A stretch of DNA of 64,000 bases from Pseudomonas sp. GL-B-19 (GTDB taxonomy: Bacteria > Pseudomonadota > Gammaproteobacteria > Pseudomonadales > Pseudomonadaceae): the NCBI RefSeq assembly GCF_019956415.1, contig NZ_JAHBDK010000024.1:35681-99680 (forward strand). The letters are read 5' to 3'. The translations under genes and the position numbers were made by a program. The notes beneath the pieces are model-generated. The model had not been told where the DNA came from. It worked only from the letters and a program-made list of their open reading frames with translations, and did not search any database. Below, in pieces: positions 38,329-46,446 of this stretch; position 1 is the first letter of the stretch, and every line of letters starts with the position of its first letter.

Positions 38329-38349
38329 GTCAATCACCGGTCAATCACC
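38329..38349 (+). repeat. Right copy of 21-bp subterminal direct repeat (candidate integrase arm site)
   Basis: Identical to 24098-24118 in sequence and orientation; double TCAATCACC core. It lies directly upstream of the integrase start, so integrase binding could also autoregulate int. Confidence 0.6.
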
Positions 38350-38454
38350 GAAGGTCGAAAACCGTTAAACTTCGTAAAGCAAGAATATGGCTGAAGCCCA
38401 ATAAATACAAGGCTCTATATATATTTGTAAAACTTGGTAAAACGAAGAAAAAGA

Positions 38455-38501
38455 GACTCATAATCCTTTGGTCCACGGTTCAAGTCCGTGTGGGCCCACC
38501 A
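38455..38501 (+). repeat. attR: 47-bp tRNA 3'-end duplicate
   Basis: Exact copy of the tRNA segment 24003-24049. The 5' half of the tRNA is absent here, so this copy is not a functional tRNA gene. Confidence 0.95.
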
Positions 38502-38504
38502 AAT

Positions 38505-38533
38505 AAAAAAGCCGCGCTATTGCGCGGCTTTTT
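38505..38533 (+). terminator. Original host terminator of the tRNA gene
   Basis: Stem GCCGCGC / GCGCGGC with a 4-nt loop, A-rich before and TTTTT after, starting 4 bp beyond the CCA of attR. Before integration it lay directly behind the tRNA. Confidence 0.85.
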
Positions 38534-38563
38534 CGTATGTGACGTGTTGGTTTTCCTTGACCC

Positions 38564-38755
38564 CTATTTCGCTGCCACAGTCTCATCTGCGACCCTCAGT
38601 AATGGCGGCTGTGCGTAAGGCGTCTTAGGACGTGCCGGTTGCACCGCTCCCCACTCGCTGCAACGCTGTTCAGCCGCTATGTCGAGTGCCAAGGCAGAGA
38701 ACGTGATCGTCGCAAGGAATTTATGGTTCGAGAAAGCATCCGGCAGAAAAAGCAT
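38564..38755 (-). CDS. Possible small secreted protein (63 aa)
   Basis: Hydrophobic N-terminal stretch (FLATITFSALALDIA) followed by EQRCSEWGAVQPARPKTPY. It could be a short exported protein, but the ATG has no clear Shine-Dalgarno and I do not recognise a family. Convergent with the tRNA terminator. Confidence 0.3.
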   Translation of the reverse strand: MLFLPDAFSNHKFLATITFSALALDIAAEQRCSEWGAVQPARPKTPYAQPPLLRVADETVAAK

Positions 38756-38988
38756 AAGTCAGCGGCTGGTTTTGCGCGGTTAAGCCGCAACTGCGGCCCG
38801 GAGCATGCATTCAACATCGGTCATAGCAGCGCTGCGGCGTTGTCGTTTGCGGCATCACTGCTCGACGGCTAAAAACTCAGAGCCGGGAGATAGCCCTTGG
38901 AATACCACCGTTTCTAAGCGGCCAATTAAAGACATTCATTGGATGGTGTTTCGGCTAAAAACGCTGCCCGAAAACTCCTTCGCCTCGA
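38756..38988. other. Gene-poor low-GC stretch
   Basis: No convincing gene on either strand, no repeats and no clear hairpins seen. It separates the tRNA/attR region from a small lipoprotein gene. Confidence 0.4.
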
Positions 38989-39207
38989 TCAGACTACATA
39001 AACATAAACAGGCGCTGGGTTAGAACGACGTATTGTTGTAGGTAATTGATGATAAGCAGGCGGTGCTCGATAGACTACCACTGGCGGAGGGCGAGAGATG
39101 TAAGTCGTTGCCTCTTGGAATACCTCGAAATAACCGTTTGCAGTGCAGGATATAGATAAAAGGGAAGCAGCAATGACAATGATATATTTTGCAATACGAA
39201 CACACAT
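38989..39207 (-). CDS. Small putative lipoprotein (72 aa)
   Basis: Signal sequence CVRIAKYIIVIAASLLSISC with a lipobox-like LSISC (Cys about residue 21). The mature part is Pro- and Tyr-rich (SRPPPVVVYRAPPAYHQ; ends VYVYVV). Good Shine-Dalgarno (GGAGA, 6-nt spacing). Probably surface or outer-membrane anchored; function unknown. Lies in the low-GC block right of the island. Confidence 0.6.
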   Translation of the reverse strand: MCVRIAKYIIVIAASLLSISCTANGYFEVFQEATTYISRPPPVVVYRAPPAYHQLPTTIRRSNPAPVYVYVV

Positions 39208-39377
39208 GAGATCTCTCCAAAATGAAGTTGGATACTTAGCGCTCCAGAACCTTATTCCATATATGTTTTGCCTGTTTTTTAGTAGCAGCTAGCTGTAATA
39301 ATCATAATAGGCTTACAGTAACTGCTGAGCAGGACTCTATTTGTGCAATGGCTCCACAAAATTCACCAAAATAGATG

Positions 39378-39599
39378 TTATTGAGTTTTATCGCTTTCGG
39401 GGGTGTACTGCAAAATATCCCCAGGCTGACAATCCAGGACCTTGCATATTATCTCCAGCGTTGAGAAACGTACGGCTTTGGCTTTCCCTGTTTTTAGAAT
39501 GGAGAGGTTAGAGAGCGTGATCCCGGTTCTCTCTGCCAGCTCACCAAGTCGCATCTTTCGTCTGGCGAGCACTACATCTAAATTGACAATTATTGGCAT
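39378..39599 (-). CDS. XRE/Cro-type helix-turn-helix regulator (YozG-like)
   Basis: 73-aa single-domain repressor: NLDVVLARRKMRLGELAERTGITLSNLSILKTGKAKAVRFSTLEIICKVLDCQPGDILQY. This is the typical compact HTH_26/YozG form. Such genes commonly sit directly behind a DUF2975 membrane protein, as here (12 bp downstream of it). It probably regulates the pair. Confidence 0.8.
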   Translation of the reverse strand: MPIIVNLDVVLARRKMRLGELAERTGITLSNLSILKTGKAKAVRFSTLEIICKVLDCQPGDILQYTPESDKTQ

Positions 39600-39611
39600 T
39601 AATATCCCACT

Positions 39612-40205
39612 TTAAATTACAGACTCTAATTCTTGCTCGGCTTCTGCAAGTCTTTTGGTTGCAATGCATCCAATCCAAATAGCAATGCCAGTGGCAAGCA
39701 TCGGGAGATTCAGGCTTAGATTTACTATAAAAACATCGTTATCCAAAGCTGAAAATACGCCGCCTGAAATTTGACCAAGGAGAGCGGCTACAGGCCAAAC
39801 AAGTGTGACGACCGCGATTTTTCGTAGCCAAATGGCAATATGTGCCGCTGTAGGCTGATGACGCAATGATGAGAGAAGACCTTTCAGTGTCAAAAAGAGC
39901 GCGATTGAAAAGCACACTTCAATAATGACATCGAGTACGACGCTAAAAATCCCAGCTGACTTGTCAACCGCGAAAGTCAGTCCTTCGCTGGCTGTGTTAA
40001 TGGTCTCTGACGAGAGGGGGGCTGAGTTGCGAGAAAGATCCAGATAGCTCATCGATTGATCTCCAGTGCTCAAAAACAATGCGAGCCCACCGAATAGGGC
40101 TGTACAAATTGCCAACACGACGCAAGCGTTTTCAAGTCCCTTGATGAGTCTGTCTGAAAGGGTATGGGCTGATTCGTTCCAGCTGGTTGGTAGCGAGCGT
40201 GTCAT
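39612..40205 (-). CDS. DUF2975-like inner-membrane protein
   Basis: 197 aa from the ATG at 40205 (AAAGGAG 6 nt upstream). About four membrane helices: ACVVLAICTALFGGLALFL, FSVVLDVIIEVCFSIALFLTL, IAVVTLVWPVAALLGQI and LPMLATGIAIWIGCIA. The 4-TM layout with a trailing small XRE gene matches the DUF2975/YozG pair. Function unknown; likely membrane or stress signalling. The family call rests on topology and neighbour, not on strong motifs. Confidence 0.6.
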   Translation of the reverse strand: MTRSLPTSWNESAHTLSDRLIKGLENACVVLAICTALFGGLALFLSTGDQSMSYLDLSRNSAPLSSETINTASEGLTFAVDKSAGIFSVVLDVIIEVCFSIALFLTLKGLLSSLRHQPTAAHIAIWLRKIAVVTLVWPVAALLGQISGGVFSALDNDVFIVNLSLNLPMLATGIAIWIGCIATKRLAEAEQELESVI

Positions 40206-40248
40206 GGGGGACTCCTTTGTTATGGACGTCCCAATAATGCCGTATTTT

Positions 40249-40461
40249 TTATGCATTACAATATTTATTTATCGATAATCGATAATTTATTGGCGTTTTG
40301 CGATCAACACCAAAGAAGAATCCTGCGTCCCCAATTGCAGGCACCTTGAAGAATTGCGTATTGGGTGCATTTGGGCATCCTGCCGCCTTGTTGGCGTCCT
40401 TGAGAGCATTTTGGACTTTGGGCAGCTCAGTTTCGAACGAGCCTGTAACATGCTCAGCCAT
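40249..40461 (-). CDS. Possible gene fragment (70 aa)
   Basis: Frame AEHVTGSFETELPKVQNALKDANKAAGCPNAPNTQFFKVPAIGDAGFFFGVD has protein-like composition, but its last 15 codons run into the AT palindrome at 40269-40285. Its start lies 26 bp from the divergent Lrp start. It may be the remnant of a larger gene cut at the boundary of the low-GC block. No family recognised. Confidence 0.3.
   Translation of the reverse strand: MAEHVTGSFETELPKVQNALKDANKAAGCPNAPNTQFFKVPAIGDAGFFFGVDRKTPINYRLSINKYCNA
40269..40285. promoter_or_regulatory. TTATCGATAATCGATAA palindrome
   Basis: Perfect 8-bp arms around one central base, 64 bp upstream of the DUF2975-like start. Symmetry and position suit an operator for the neighbouring XRE protein; this is inferred. 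Confidence 0.45.
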
Positions 40462-40486
40462 TGATTCGCACCACTGGAGACGCCCC

Positions 40487-40948
40487 TTGCCTGACACACG
40501 CCCGCCCGTTCTAGACGAGATCGACCGCCAATTGATCGCAGCTCTGCAGATCAACGCCCGCGAGAGCGTGGCGATGCTGGCCCGGCAATTGGGCATCGCT
40601 CGTACGACCGTCACCTCGCGACTGGCGCGCCTGGAAAAGGCCAAAGTCATCACCGGTTACGGCGTGCGCCTGGGTCAGCGCGTGGTGGATGGCGGATTGC
40701 AGGCGTACGTCGGGATTACCGTGCAACCGCGCTCAGGCAAAGAAGTGCTGCGCCGGCTCAGTGCGATGGCGCAAGTTCAGCAGTTGTGTGCGGTGAGTGG
40801 CGAATTTGATTATGTGGCGTGGCTGCGTACTGACTCGCCAGAGCAGCTGGATCAGTTGCTGGATCAGATTGGCAGTGTGGATGGAGTGGAGAAGACGACG
40901 ACCTCAATCATCTTGAGTAGCAAGATTGATCGGGGGCAGCCGGTTTAG
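40487..40948 (+). CDS. Lrp/AsnC-family regulator next to davBA
   Basis: 153 aa from the TTG at 40487 (PDTRPPVLDEIDRQL), with GGAGA 6 nt upstream. Earlier in-frame starts lie in sequence without protein character. N-terminal AsnC helix-turn-helix (NARESVAMLARQLGIARTTVTSRLARLEKAKVI) and C-terminal RAM ligand-binding domain (AYVGITVQPRSGKEVLRRL, CAVSGEFDYVAWL). Same orientation and 230 bp upstream of davB, so probably the lysine-responsive regulator of davBA. The P. putida KT2440 locus, as I recall, has the same order. Confidence 0.88.
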   Translation: MPDTRPPVLDEIDRQLIAALQINARESVAMLARQLGIARTTVTSRLARLEKAKVITGYGVRLGQRVVDGGLQAYVGITVQPRSGKEVLRRLSAMAQVQQLCAVSGEFDYVAWLRTDSPEQLDQLLDQIGSVDGVEKTTTSIILSSKIDRGQPV

Positions 40949-40985
40949 GCGCCAGGCTTGAGTGAATGGGTGACTAATGGGGCCT

Positions 40986-41010
40986 CATCGCGAGCAGGCT
41001 CGCTCCCACA
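40986..41010. repeat. Single REP unit
   Basis: CATCGCGAGCAGGCTCGCTC core with a CCACA tail, the commonest P. fluorescens-group REP, as a solitary copy in the Lrp-davB gap. Confidence 0.8.
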
Positions 41011-41179
41011 AGGATCGGGTTTCGTCAGATTGAATCAGTGCATTGTCATATTGGCTGGTTAATTGGCAAAACGACGACACATTGCGTCTTATTAACGTGT
41101 TCTACGCTCACTAGAATGGCTGCCATCTTTTCCTATACTCAGACGCGCATCCCGCGTCGGGTCGCCAGCAAGGTCAGCC

Positions 41180-42862
41180 ATGAACAAGAACAATCGCCAT
41201 CCTGCAGACGGTAAGAAACCAGTCACCATTTTCGGCCCGGACTTTCCTTTCGCCTTCGACGACTGGATCGAACACCCGGCTGGCCTGGGCAGCATTCCTG
41301 CGCACAACCACGGTGCCGAAGTAGCGATTGTCGGCGCCGGCATCGCAGGCCTGGTGGCGGCTTACGAACTGATGAAACTGGGCTTGAAACCGGTCGTCTA
41401 CGAAGCTTCGAAAATGGGCGGCCGCCTGCGTTCCCAAGCGTTCAATGGCGCCGAAGGCATCATCGCCGAGCTCGGCGGCATGCGCTTTCCGGTCTCGTCC
41501 ACCGCGTTCTATCACTACGTCGACAAGCTCGGCCTTGAAACCAAACCTTTCCCGAACCCGCTGACGCCCGCCTCGGGCAGCACCGTGATCGATCTGGAAG
41601 GCAAAACCCATTACGCACAGAAACTGGCGGATCTTCCTGCCTTGTTCCAGGAAGTGGCTGACGCCTGGGCCGATGCTCTGGAAGCCGGCTCGCAGTTCTC
41701 CGATATCCAGCAAGCGATCCGCGACCGCGACGTGCCACGCCTCAAGGAGCTGTGGAACACCCTCGTCCCGTTGTGGGACGACCGCACCTTCTACGACTTC
41801 GTCGCCACCTCCAAAGCCTTCGCCAAGTTGTCGTTCCATCACCGCGAAGTGTTCGGCCAGGTCGGTTTCGGCACCGGCGGCTGGGACTCGGACTTCCCCA
41901 ACTCGATGCTGGAAATCTTTCGCGTGGTAATGACCAACTGCGACGATCACCAGCACTTGGTGGTTGGTGGTGTGGAACAAGTGCCACAGGGTATCTGGCG
42001 TCATGTGCCGGAACGTTGCGTGCACTGGCCTGAAGGCACCAGCCTCAGCTCGCTGCACAATGGCGCGCCGCGTACCGGGGTGAAAAAGATCGCCCATGCC
42101 GAAGGCGGCCGTTTTGCCGTTACCGACAACTGGGGCGATACCCGCGAGTACGCCGCGGTGTTGACCACCTGCCAGAGCTGGCTGCTGACCACCCAGATCG
42201 AATGCGACGAAACCCTGTTCTCGCAAAAGATGTGGATGGCCCTCGACCGCACCCGCTACATGCAATCGTCGAAGACTTTCGTAATGGTCGACCGGCCATT
42301 CTGGAAGGACAAGGACCCGGAAACCGGCCGCGACCTGATGAGCATGACCCTCACCGACCGCCTGACCCGTGGCACTTATCTGTTCGACAACGGTGACGAT
42401 AAGCCCGGCGTGATTTGCCTGTCTTACTCGTGGATGAGCGATGCTCTGAAAATGCTCCCGCAGCCGGTGGAAAAACGCGTGAAACTGGCGTTGGACGCGT
42501 TGAAAAAGATCTACCCGAAAGTCAACATCGCCGCGCGCATCATCGGCGATCCGATCACCGTGTCGTGGGAAGCGGACCCGCATTTCCTCGGTGCCTTCAA
42601 AGGCGCCCTGCCCGGCCATTACCGCTACAACCAGCGCATGTACGCGCACTTCATGCAGGACGAGATGCCAGCCGAGCAACGCGGGATTTTCATCGCCGGC
42701 GACGATGTTTCGTGGACGCCGGCCTGGGTGGAAGGCGCGGTGCAGACCTCGCTCAACGCGGTGTGGGGCATCATGAAACACTTCGGCGGTGAAACTCACG
42801 CCGAGAACCCGGGTCCAGGTGATGTGTTCAACGAGATCGGACCGATCGCCCTGCCCGAGTAA
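41180..42862 (+). CDS. davB: L-lysine 2-monooxygenase DavB (flavin amine oxidase family)
   Basis: Oxidatively decarboxylates L-lysine to 5-aminovaleramide, the first step of the aminovalerate route. The 560-aa protein has the FAD dinucleotide-binding motif VAIVGAGIAGLVAAYELMKLG (about residues 50-70), MGGRLRS and GGMRFPVSS, and a C-terminal FAD motif GIFIAGDDVSWTPAWVEGAV (about 504-523). N-terminus (NKNNRHPADGKKPVTIFGPDFP) and length match the P. putida DavB I know. It lies 12 bp upstream of davA. The family also holds tryptophan and phenylalanine 2-monooxygenases, but the davA neighbour favours lysine. Confidence 0.92.
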   Translation: MNKNNRHPADGKKPVTIFGPDFPFAFDDWIEHPAGLGSIPAHNHGAEVAIVGAGIAGLVAAYELMKLGLKPVVYEASKMGGRLRSQAFNGAEGIIAELGGMRFPVSSTAFYHYVDKLGLETKPFPNPLTPASGSTVIDLEGKTHYAQKLADLPALFQEVADAWADALEAGSQFSDIQQAIRDRDVPRLKELWNTLVPLWDDRTFYDFVATSKAFAKLSFHHREVFGQVGFGTGGWDSDFPNSMLEIFRVVMTNCDDHQHLVVGGVEQVPQGIWRHVPERCVHWPEGTSLSSLHNGAPRTGVKKIAHAEGGRFAVTDNWGDTREYAAVLTTCQSWLLTTQIECDETLFSQKMWMALDRTRYMQSSKTFVMVDRPFWKDKDPETGRDLMSMTLTDRLTRGTYLFDNGDDKPGVICLSYSWMSDALKMLPQPVEKRVKLALDALKKIYPKVNIAARIIGDPITVSWEADPHFLGAFKGALPGHYRYNQRMYAHFMQDEMPAEQRGIFIAGDDVSWTPAWVEGAVQTSLNAVWGIMKHFGGETHAENPGPGDVFNEIGPIALPE

Positions 42863-42874
42863 GAGGAATCCGAA

Positions 42875-43669
42875 ATGCGCGTAGCCCTTTACCAATGTCC
42901 ACCGCTGCCCCTGGATGTCGCCGGCAATCTACAACGCCTGCATCAACTGGCGCTGGAGGCCAAAGGTGCCGACTTGTTGGTGGTGCCGGAGATGTTCCTG
43001 ACCGGCTACAACATCGGCGTCGATGCCGTCAGCGTCCTCGCGGAAGTGCACAACGGTGAGTCGGCGCAGCAGATTGCGCGCATTGCCAAAGCAGCCGGGA
43101 TTGCCATTTTGTATGGCTACCCGGAGCGCTCCGAGGATGGGCAGATCTACAACGCGGTGCAGTTGATCGACGCTCAGGGCAAGCGGTTGTGCAACTACCG
43201 CAAGACTCACCTGTTCGGCGACCTCGATCACTCGATGTTCAGCGCTGGCGAGGATGACTTTCCGCTGGTGGAACTCAACGGCTGGAAGCTTGGCTTCCTG
43301 ATTTGCTACGACATGGAGTTCCCGGAAAACGCCCGACGTCTGGCCCTGGCCGGTGCCGAGCTGATCCTGGTGCCGACGGCGAACATGATTCCCTACGACT
43401 TCATCGCCGACGTCACCGTCCGCGCCCGGGCCTTCGAGAACCAATGTTACGTGGCCTATGCCAACTACTGCGGCCATGAAGACGAGATCCACTACTGCGG
43501 CCAGAGCAGCATCGCCGCGCCGGATGGCAGTCGCATCGCCCAGGCCGGCCTGGATGAAGCGCTGATTGTCGGCGAGTTGGATCGCCAGTTGATGGTCGAC
43601 TCACGCGCCGCCAATCGCTACTTCGCTGATCGGCGTCCCGAGCTTTACGGCGACCTTAACAAGCGCTGA
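42875..43669 (+). CDS. davA: 5-aminovaleramidase DavA (nitrilase superfamily)
   Basis: Hydrolyses 5-aminovaleramide to 5-aminovalerate and ammonia. The 264-aa protein has the nitrilase triad: Glu in VVPEMFLTGYN (about 42), Lys in NYRKTHLFGDLD (about 110) and Cys in GFLICYDMEFPENARRL (about 145). Co-transcribed with davB. The later davD/davT steps to glutarate are not in this window. Confidence 0.92.
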   Translation: MRVALYQCPPLPLDVAGNLQRLHQLALEAKGADLLVVPEMFLTGYNIGVDAVSVLAEVHNGESAQQIARIAKAAGIAILYGYPERSEDGQIYNAVQLIDAQGKRLCNYRKTHLFGDLDHSMFSAGEDDFPLVELNGWKLGFLICYDMEFPENARRLALAGAELILVPTANMIPYDFIADVTVRARAFENQCYVAYANYCGHEDEIHYCGQSSIAAPDGSRIAQAGLDEALIVGELDRQLMVDSRAANRYFADRRPELYGDLNKR

Positions 43670-43717
43670 TCCCCTGTAATCCGCTAGCATTAGCGCTTCT
43701 CTGTTCTGGAAGTGCTC

Positions 43718-46141
43718 ATGCCTGCGCTGAATCACCCTCGCCCCCACACTGAAACCCTGGCCAACGGCTTGCAGGTGACGCTGCGTCATGCCCCGAATTT
43801 GAAGCGTTGCGCGGCGGTGCTGCGGGTCGCGGCAGGCAGTCATGATGTGCCGCTGGCCTGGCCCGGTCTGGCGCACTTTCTTGAGCATTTGCTGTTTCTT
43901 GGCACCGAGCGTTTTCCTGCCGGCCAGGGACTGATGGCCTACGTTCAGGGTCATGGCGGTCAGGTCAACGCGCGGACCAATGAGCGCACGACTGACTTCT
44001 TTTTCGAGCTGCCGACTCAGGCGTTTGCCGGAGGGCTGGAGCGTCTGTCAGACATGCTCGCTCATCCACGTATGAATCCGGACGAGCAGTTGCGGGAACG
44101 AGAAGTGCTGCACGCGGAATTCTTCGCCTGGTCACAGGATGCAGCGGCGCAACAACAATTAGCGCTGTTCGATGGGCTTTCACCGACTCATCCCTTGCGC
44201 GGGTTTCATGCCGGAAACCGCGACAGCCTGCCGGTGCCGCAGCCTGAGTTTCAGCAAGAGTTGCAGGATTTCCATCAGCGGTTTTATCAGACCGGGCAGA
44301 TGACACTCAGCCTGGCCGGGCCGCAGAGTCTCGATGAGTTACGTGAGATGGCTCAGCGTTTTGGCGCCGAGATTCCCGTCGGGCAACGAGTCCCGCAACA
44401 ATCGCCTACTGCGCTGATGAACACCTCGGAAAAAACTTATCAACAGACTGGCGAACATCGGCTGGATCTTCTGTTCGCGTTCGAAGCGTTGTCTGAGTCA
44501 TCGCGTGAAGCGCTGGCGTTTCTATGCCATTGGCTGAACACCGCGAAACCTGGCGGCCTGATGGCGAAGCTGCGTGAACAGGGTCTGGCTGACAGCCTGA
44601 AAGCCGCGCCGCTCTACCAGTTCGCCGGGCAAGCCTTGCTGCACATCGAATTCACCACCACACAACCGGGGAGCGTGATCCGCGAGAGGTTGCTCGACTG
44701 GCTGGGCTTCTTTACCTCCCAACAAGACTGGGCCGGCTTGCGCGAAGAATACATCGCCCTGCTTGAACGCCAGCAGCAAGTCAGCGGCCCCTTGCTACTG
44801 GCCCAACGAGACAGCGAGCAACTGGAAACCGGGTTATCCGATCAGGGCGTTGCAACCCTCAAGGACATCCTGAGTAAAATCGGCGCTGTGGATAACTTCA
44901 GCGGTGAATGGCAACTGCCATCGCCTAACCCTTTTTTGCGCGCTGAAGCACCCGCTGCCAATGCCGGGCTGATTCGCGGCCAGACCAGCAAACACCGTGG
45001 TCTGCGCACGTTTGCCCAGGACCGCTCGCGCAGTCGTCGCGAAAACTCCCCGATGCAGTTCAGTCAGGTCTTGCCAGACAATACCGATGAAGGGGCGATT
45101 TATCTGCGTTGGCGACTCGACTTCAAACCTCACGCCAGCCTTCATTCGAACCTGGAAAACTGCCTGCAGCCATTGCGCGAAGATGCGCGTCAGGCCGGTG
45201 TCGACTTTTCCTTCAGTGCATCAGGCAATGAATGGTTGCTGAAGATGACGGGGCTACAGGCACCGATGCCAGCCGTCCTCGAACACGCGTTGAAAGAGCT
45301 GACCACACCCGGAGCCGGATTCTCACAGGATGAACTGCCAAGCATTGCGTTGATGCCAATCAAACAACTGCTGAAGGCGTTGCCTGATCACTGCCTTGAA
45401 CCCGCCGTTGTTTCAGGGGATTTGCAGCAACTTTGGTCGAGCGCGCGCTGGGAAGGCCTGGCCGTTGGCTTGTCGTCACAGACACAAGCCGCAATGGGAT
45501 TGGCACTGAGCCGCGTTCCCGGCGTTGCGGATCAACAATCGTCGCAGCCCTCGATCAACTCGCAGCGCCTGTGGAGCACTGTCGATACCGACTCCAGCGA
45601 ACAAGCGCTATTGCTGTTCTGTCCGACCGCTACCCGGGACATTGCCGATGAAGCCGCTTGGCGCTTACTCGCGCACCTGTGCCAGACGCCGTTCTACCAG
45701 CGCCTGCGGGTGGACTTACAACTGGGCTATGCCGTTTTCAGCGCATTGCGCCAGATCCATGGGCAGACCGGGATTCTGTTCGGCGTGCAATCACCGAGGA
45801 TTGCACCTGCCGGTCTGCTGGAACACATCGAACACTTTTTGGGTGAGTTGCCAGGAATGATTGATGGCATCGACGAGGCCACCTTCATCAATCAGCGTCA
45901 GTCCTTGGTTGATCAATTCGACCTGAACTCCCTGCCCGTCCATCAGACAGCCGAACTGCTCTGGCAGGGCAAGCTGGCTGGCCACTCGTCGGATTATCTG
46001 AAGCGTCTACCTGAAACAATTTTGATGATCGATCGCGACGCATTACTGGCCGCCGGGCAGCGATTGAATCAAGCAGTCGGTGGCCGGCGCTGCCTGGCCA
46101 GCGGTCCTGCCCCGAGTGCGGTTTGGCAAGTGACAAAATGA
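43718..46141 (+). CDS. pqqF: PQQ biosynthesis protease PqqF (M16 family)
   Basis: Zinc protease that processes the PqqA peptide after its Glu-Tyr crosslink is made. 807 aa from the ATG at 43718 (GGAAG 7 nt upstream); an in-frame GTG two codons earlier is less likely. Inverted zinc motif HFLEHLLF (about residues 48-55), distal Glu in REREVLHAEFF (about 130), then the inactive second M16 half. Located directly upstream of pqqA, separated by 155 bp that should contain the pqqA promoter. Confidence 0.92.
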   Translation: MPALNHPRPHTETLANGLQVTLRHAPNLKRCAAVLRVAAGSHDVPLAWPGLAHFLEHLLFLGTERFPAGQGLMAYVQGHGGQVNARTNERTTDFFFELPTQAFAGGLERLSDMLAHPRMNPDEQLREREVLHAEFFAWSQDAAAQQQLALFDGLSPTHPLRGFHAGNRDSLPVPQPEFQQELQDFHQRFYQTGQMTLSLAGPQSLDELREMAQRFGAEIPVGQRVPQQSPTALMNTSEKTYQQTGEHRLDLLFAFEALSESSREALAFLCHWLNTAKPGGLMAKLREQGLADSLKAAPLYQFAGQALLHIEFTTTQPGSVIRERLLDWLGFFTSQQDWAGLREEYIALLERQQQVSGPLLLAQRDSEQLETGLSDQGVATLKDILSKIGAVDNFSGEWQLPSPNPFLRAEAPAANAGLIRGQTSKHRGLRTFAQDRSRSRRENSPMQFSQVLPDNTDEGAIYLRWRLDFKPHASLHSNLENCLQPLREDARQAGVDFSFSASGNEWLLKMTGLQAPMPAVLEHALKELTTPGAGFSQDELPSIALMPIKQLLKALPDHCLEPAVVSGDLQQLWSSARWEGLAVGLSSQTQAAMGLALSRVPGVADQQSSQPSINSQRLWSTVDTDSSEQALLLFCPTATRDIADEAAWRLLAHLCQTPFYQRLRVDLQLGYAVFSALRQIHGQTGILFGVQSPRIAPAGLLEHIEHFLGELPGMIDGIDEATFINQRQSLVDQFDLNSLPVHQTAELLWQGKLAGHSSDYLKRLPETILMIDRDALLAAGQRLNQAVGGRRCLASGPAPSAVWQVTK

Positions 46142-46296
46142 TCATTACAGGCGCTGCAATTAGCTTTCTCAAAGTTTCACGGGCAACCGCACTGTAATTT
46201 TGAGTAACATAGCAACCTAACTATCTGAACATCTCCGTCTGGAGGTGGACTATATGTATAGGTCTCAACTGTCCCGTCACCTGAAGGAGCGCTCCC

Positions 46297-46371
46297 ATGT
46301 CCTGGTCCAAACCTGCTTACACCGACCTGCGTATCGGTTTTGAAGTCACCATGTACTTCGCAAGCCGCTAA
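46297..46371 (+). CDS. pqqA: PQQ precursor peptide PqqA
   Basis: 24-residue ribosomal precursor starting MSWSKPAYTDLRIGFEVTMY. Glu16 and Tyr20, which PqqE joins and which become the PQQ carbon skeleton, are both present. Excellent Shine-Dalgarno (GAAGGAG). Followed by a hairpin that should raise pqqA expression above pqqB-E. Confidence 0.97.
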   Translation: MSWSKPAYTDLRIGFEVTMYFASR

Positions 46372-46392
46372 TCTTTTTGTATCGCAGTGCTA

Positions 46393-46418
46393 CGCCTCGG
46401 CTCGCCGGGGCGTTTTTA
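46393..46418 (+). terminator. Attenuator between pqqA and pqqB
   Basis: 9-bp stem CGCCTCGGC / GCCGGGGCG (one G-T pair) with a 2-nt loop and TTTTTA after it. Partial termination here would give excess pqqA transcript, needed because PqqA is consumed stoichiometrically. Confidence 0.8.
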
Positions 46419-46446
46419 TTTTCAGTTTTCGAATGATGGAGCGGCC

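Larger units (their letters stand above)
24050..38501. mobile_element. 14.45-kb integrative genomic island in a CAU tRNA gene
   Basis: Bounded by a 47-bp direct repeat of the tRNA 3' part (24003-24049 and 38455-38501), with a tyrosine integrase just inside the right end. It contains a type I restriction-modification operon with an extra HNH gene, broken NERD-like and LysR genes, and a minus-strand block of element genes (AlpA-like, RHH protein, an iteron-bearing gene, hypotheticals). No conjugation or virion genes are visible, so it is a small mobilisable or satellite-like element. The integrase lies at the end away from the intact tRNA. Confidence 0.93.

Noticed and set aside
38455..38501. 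A second tRNA gene
   Set aside because: Only the 3' 47 bp are present; acceptor 5' strand and D-arm are missing, so it is attR.
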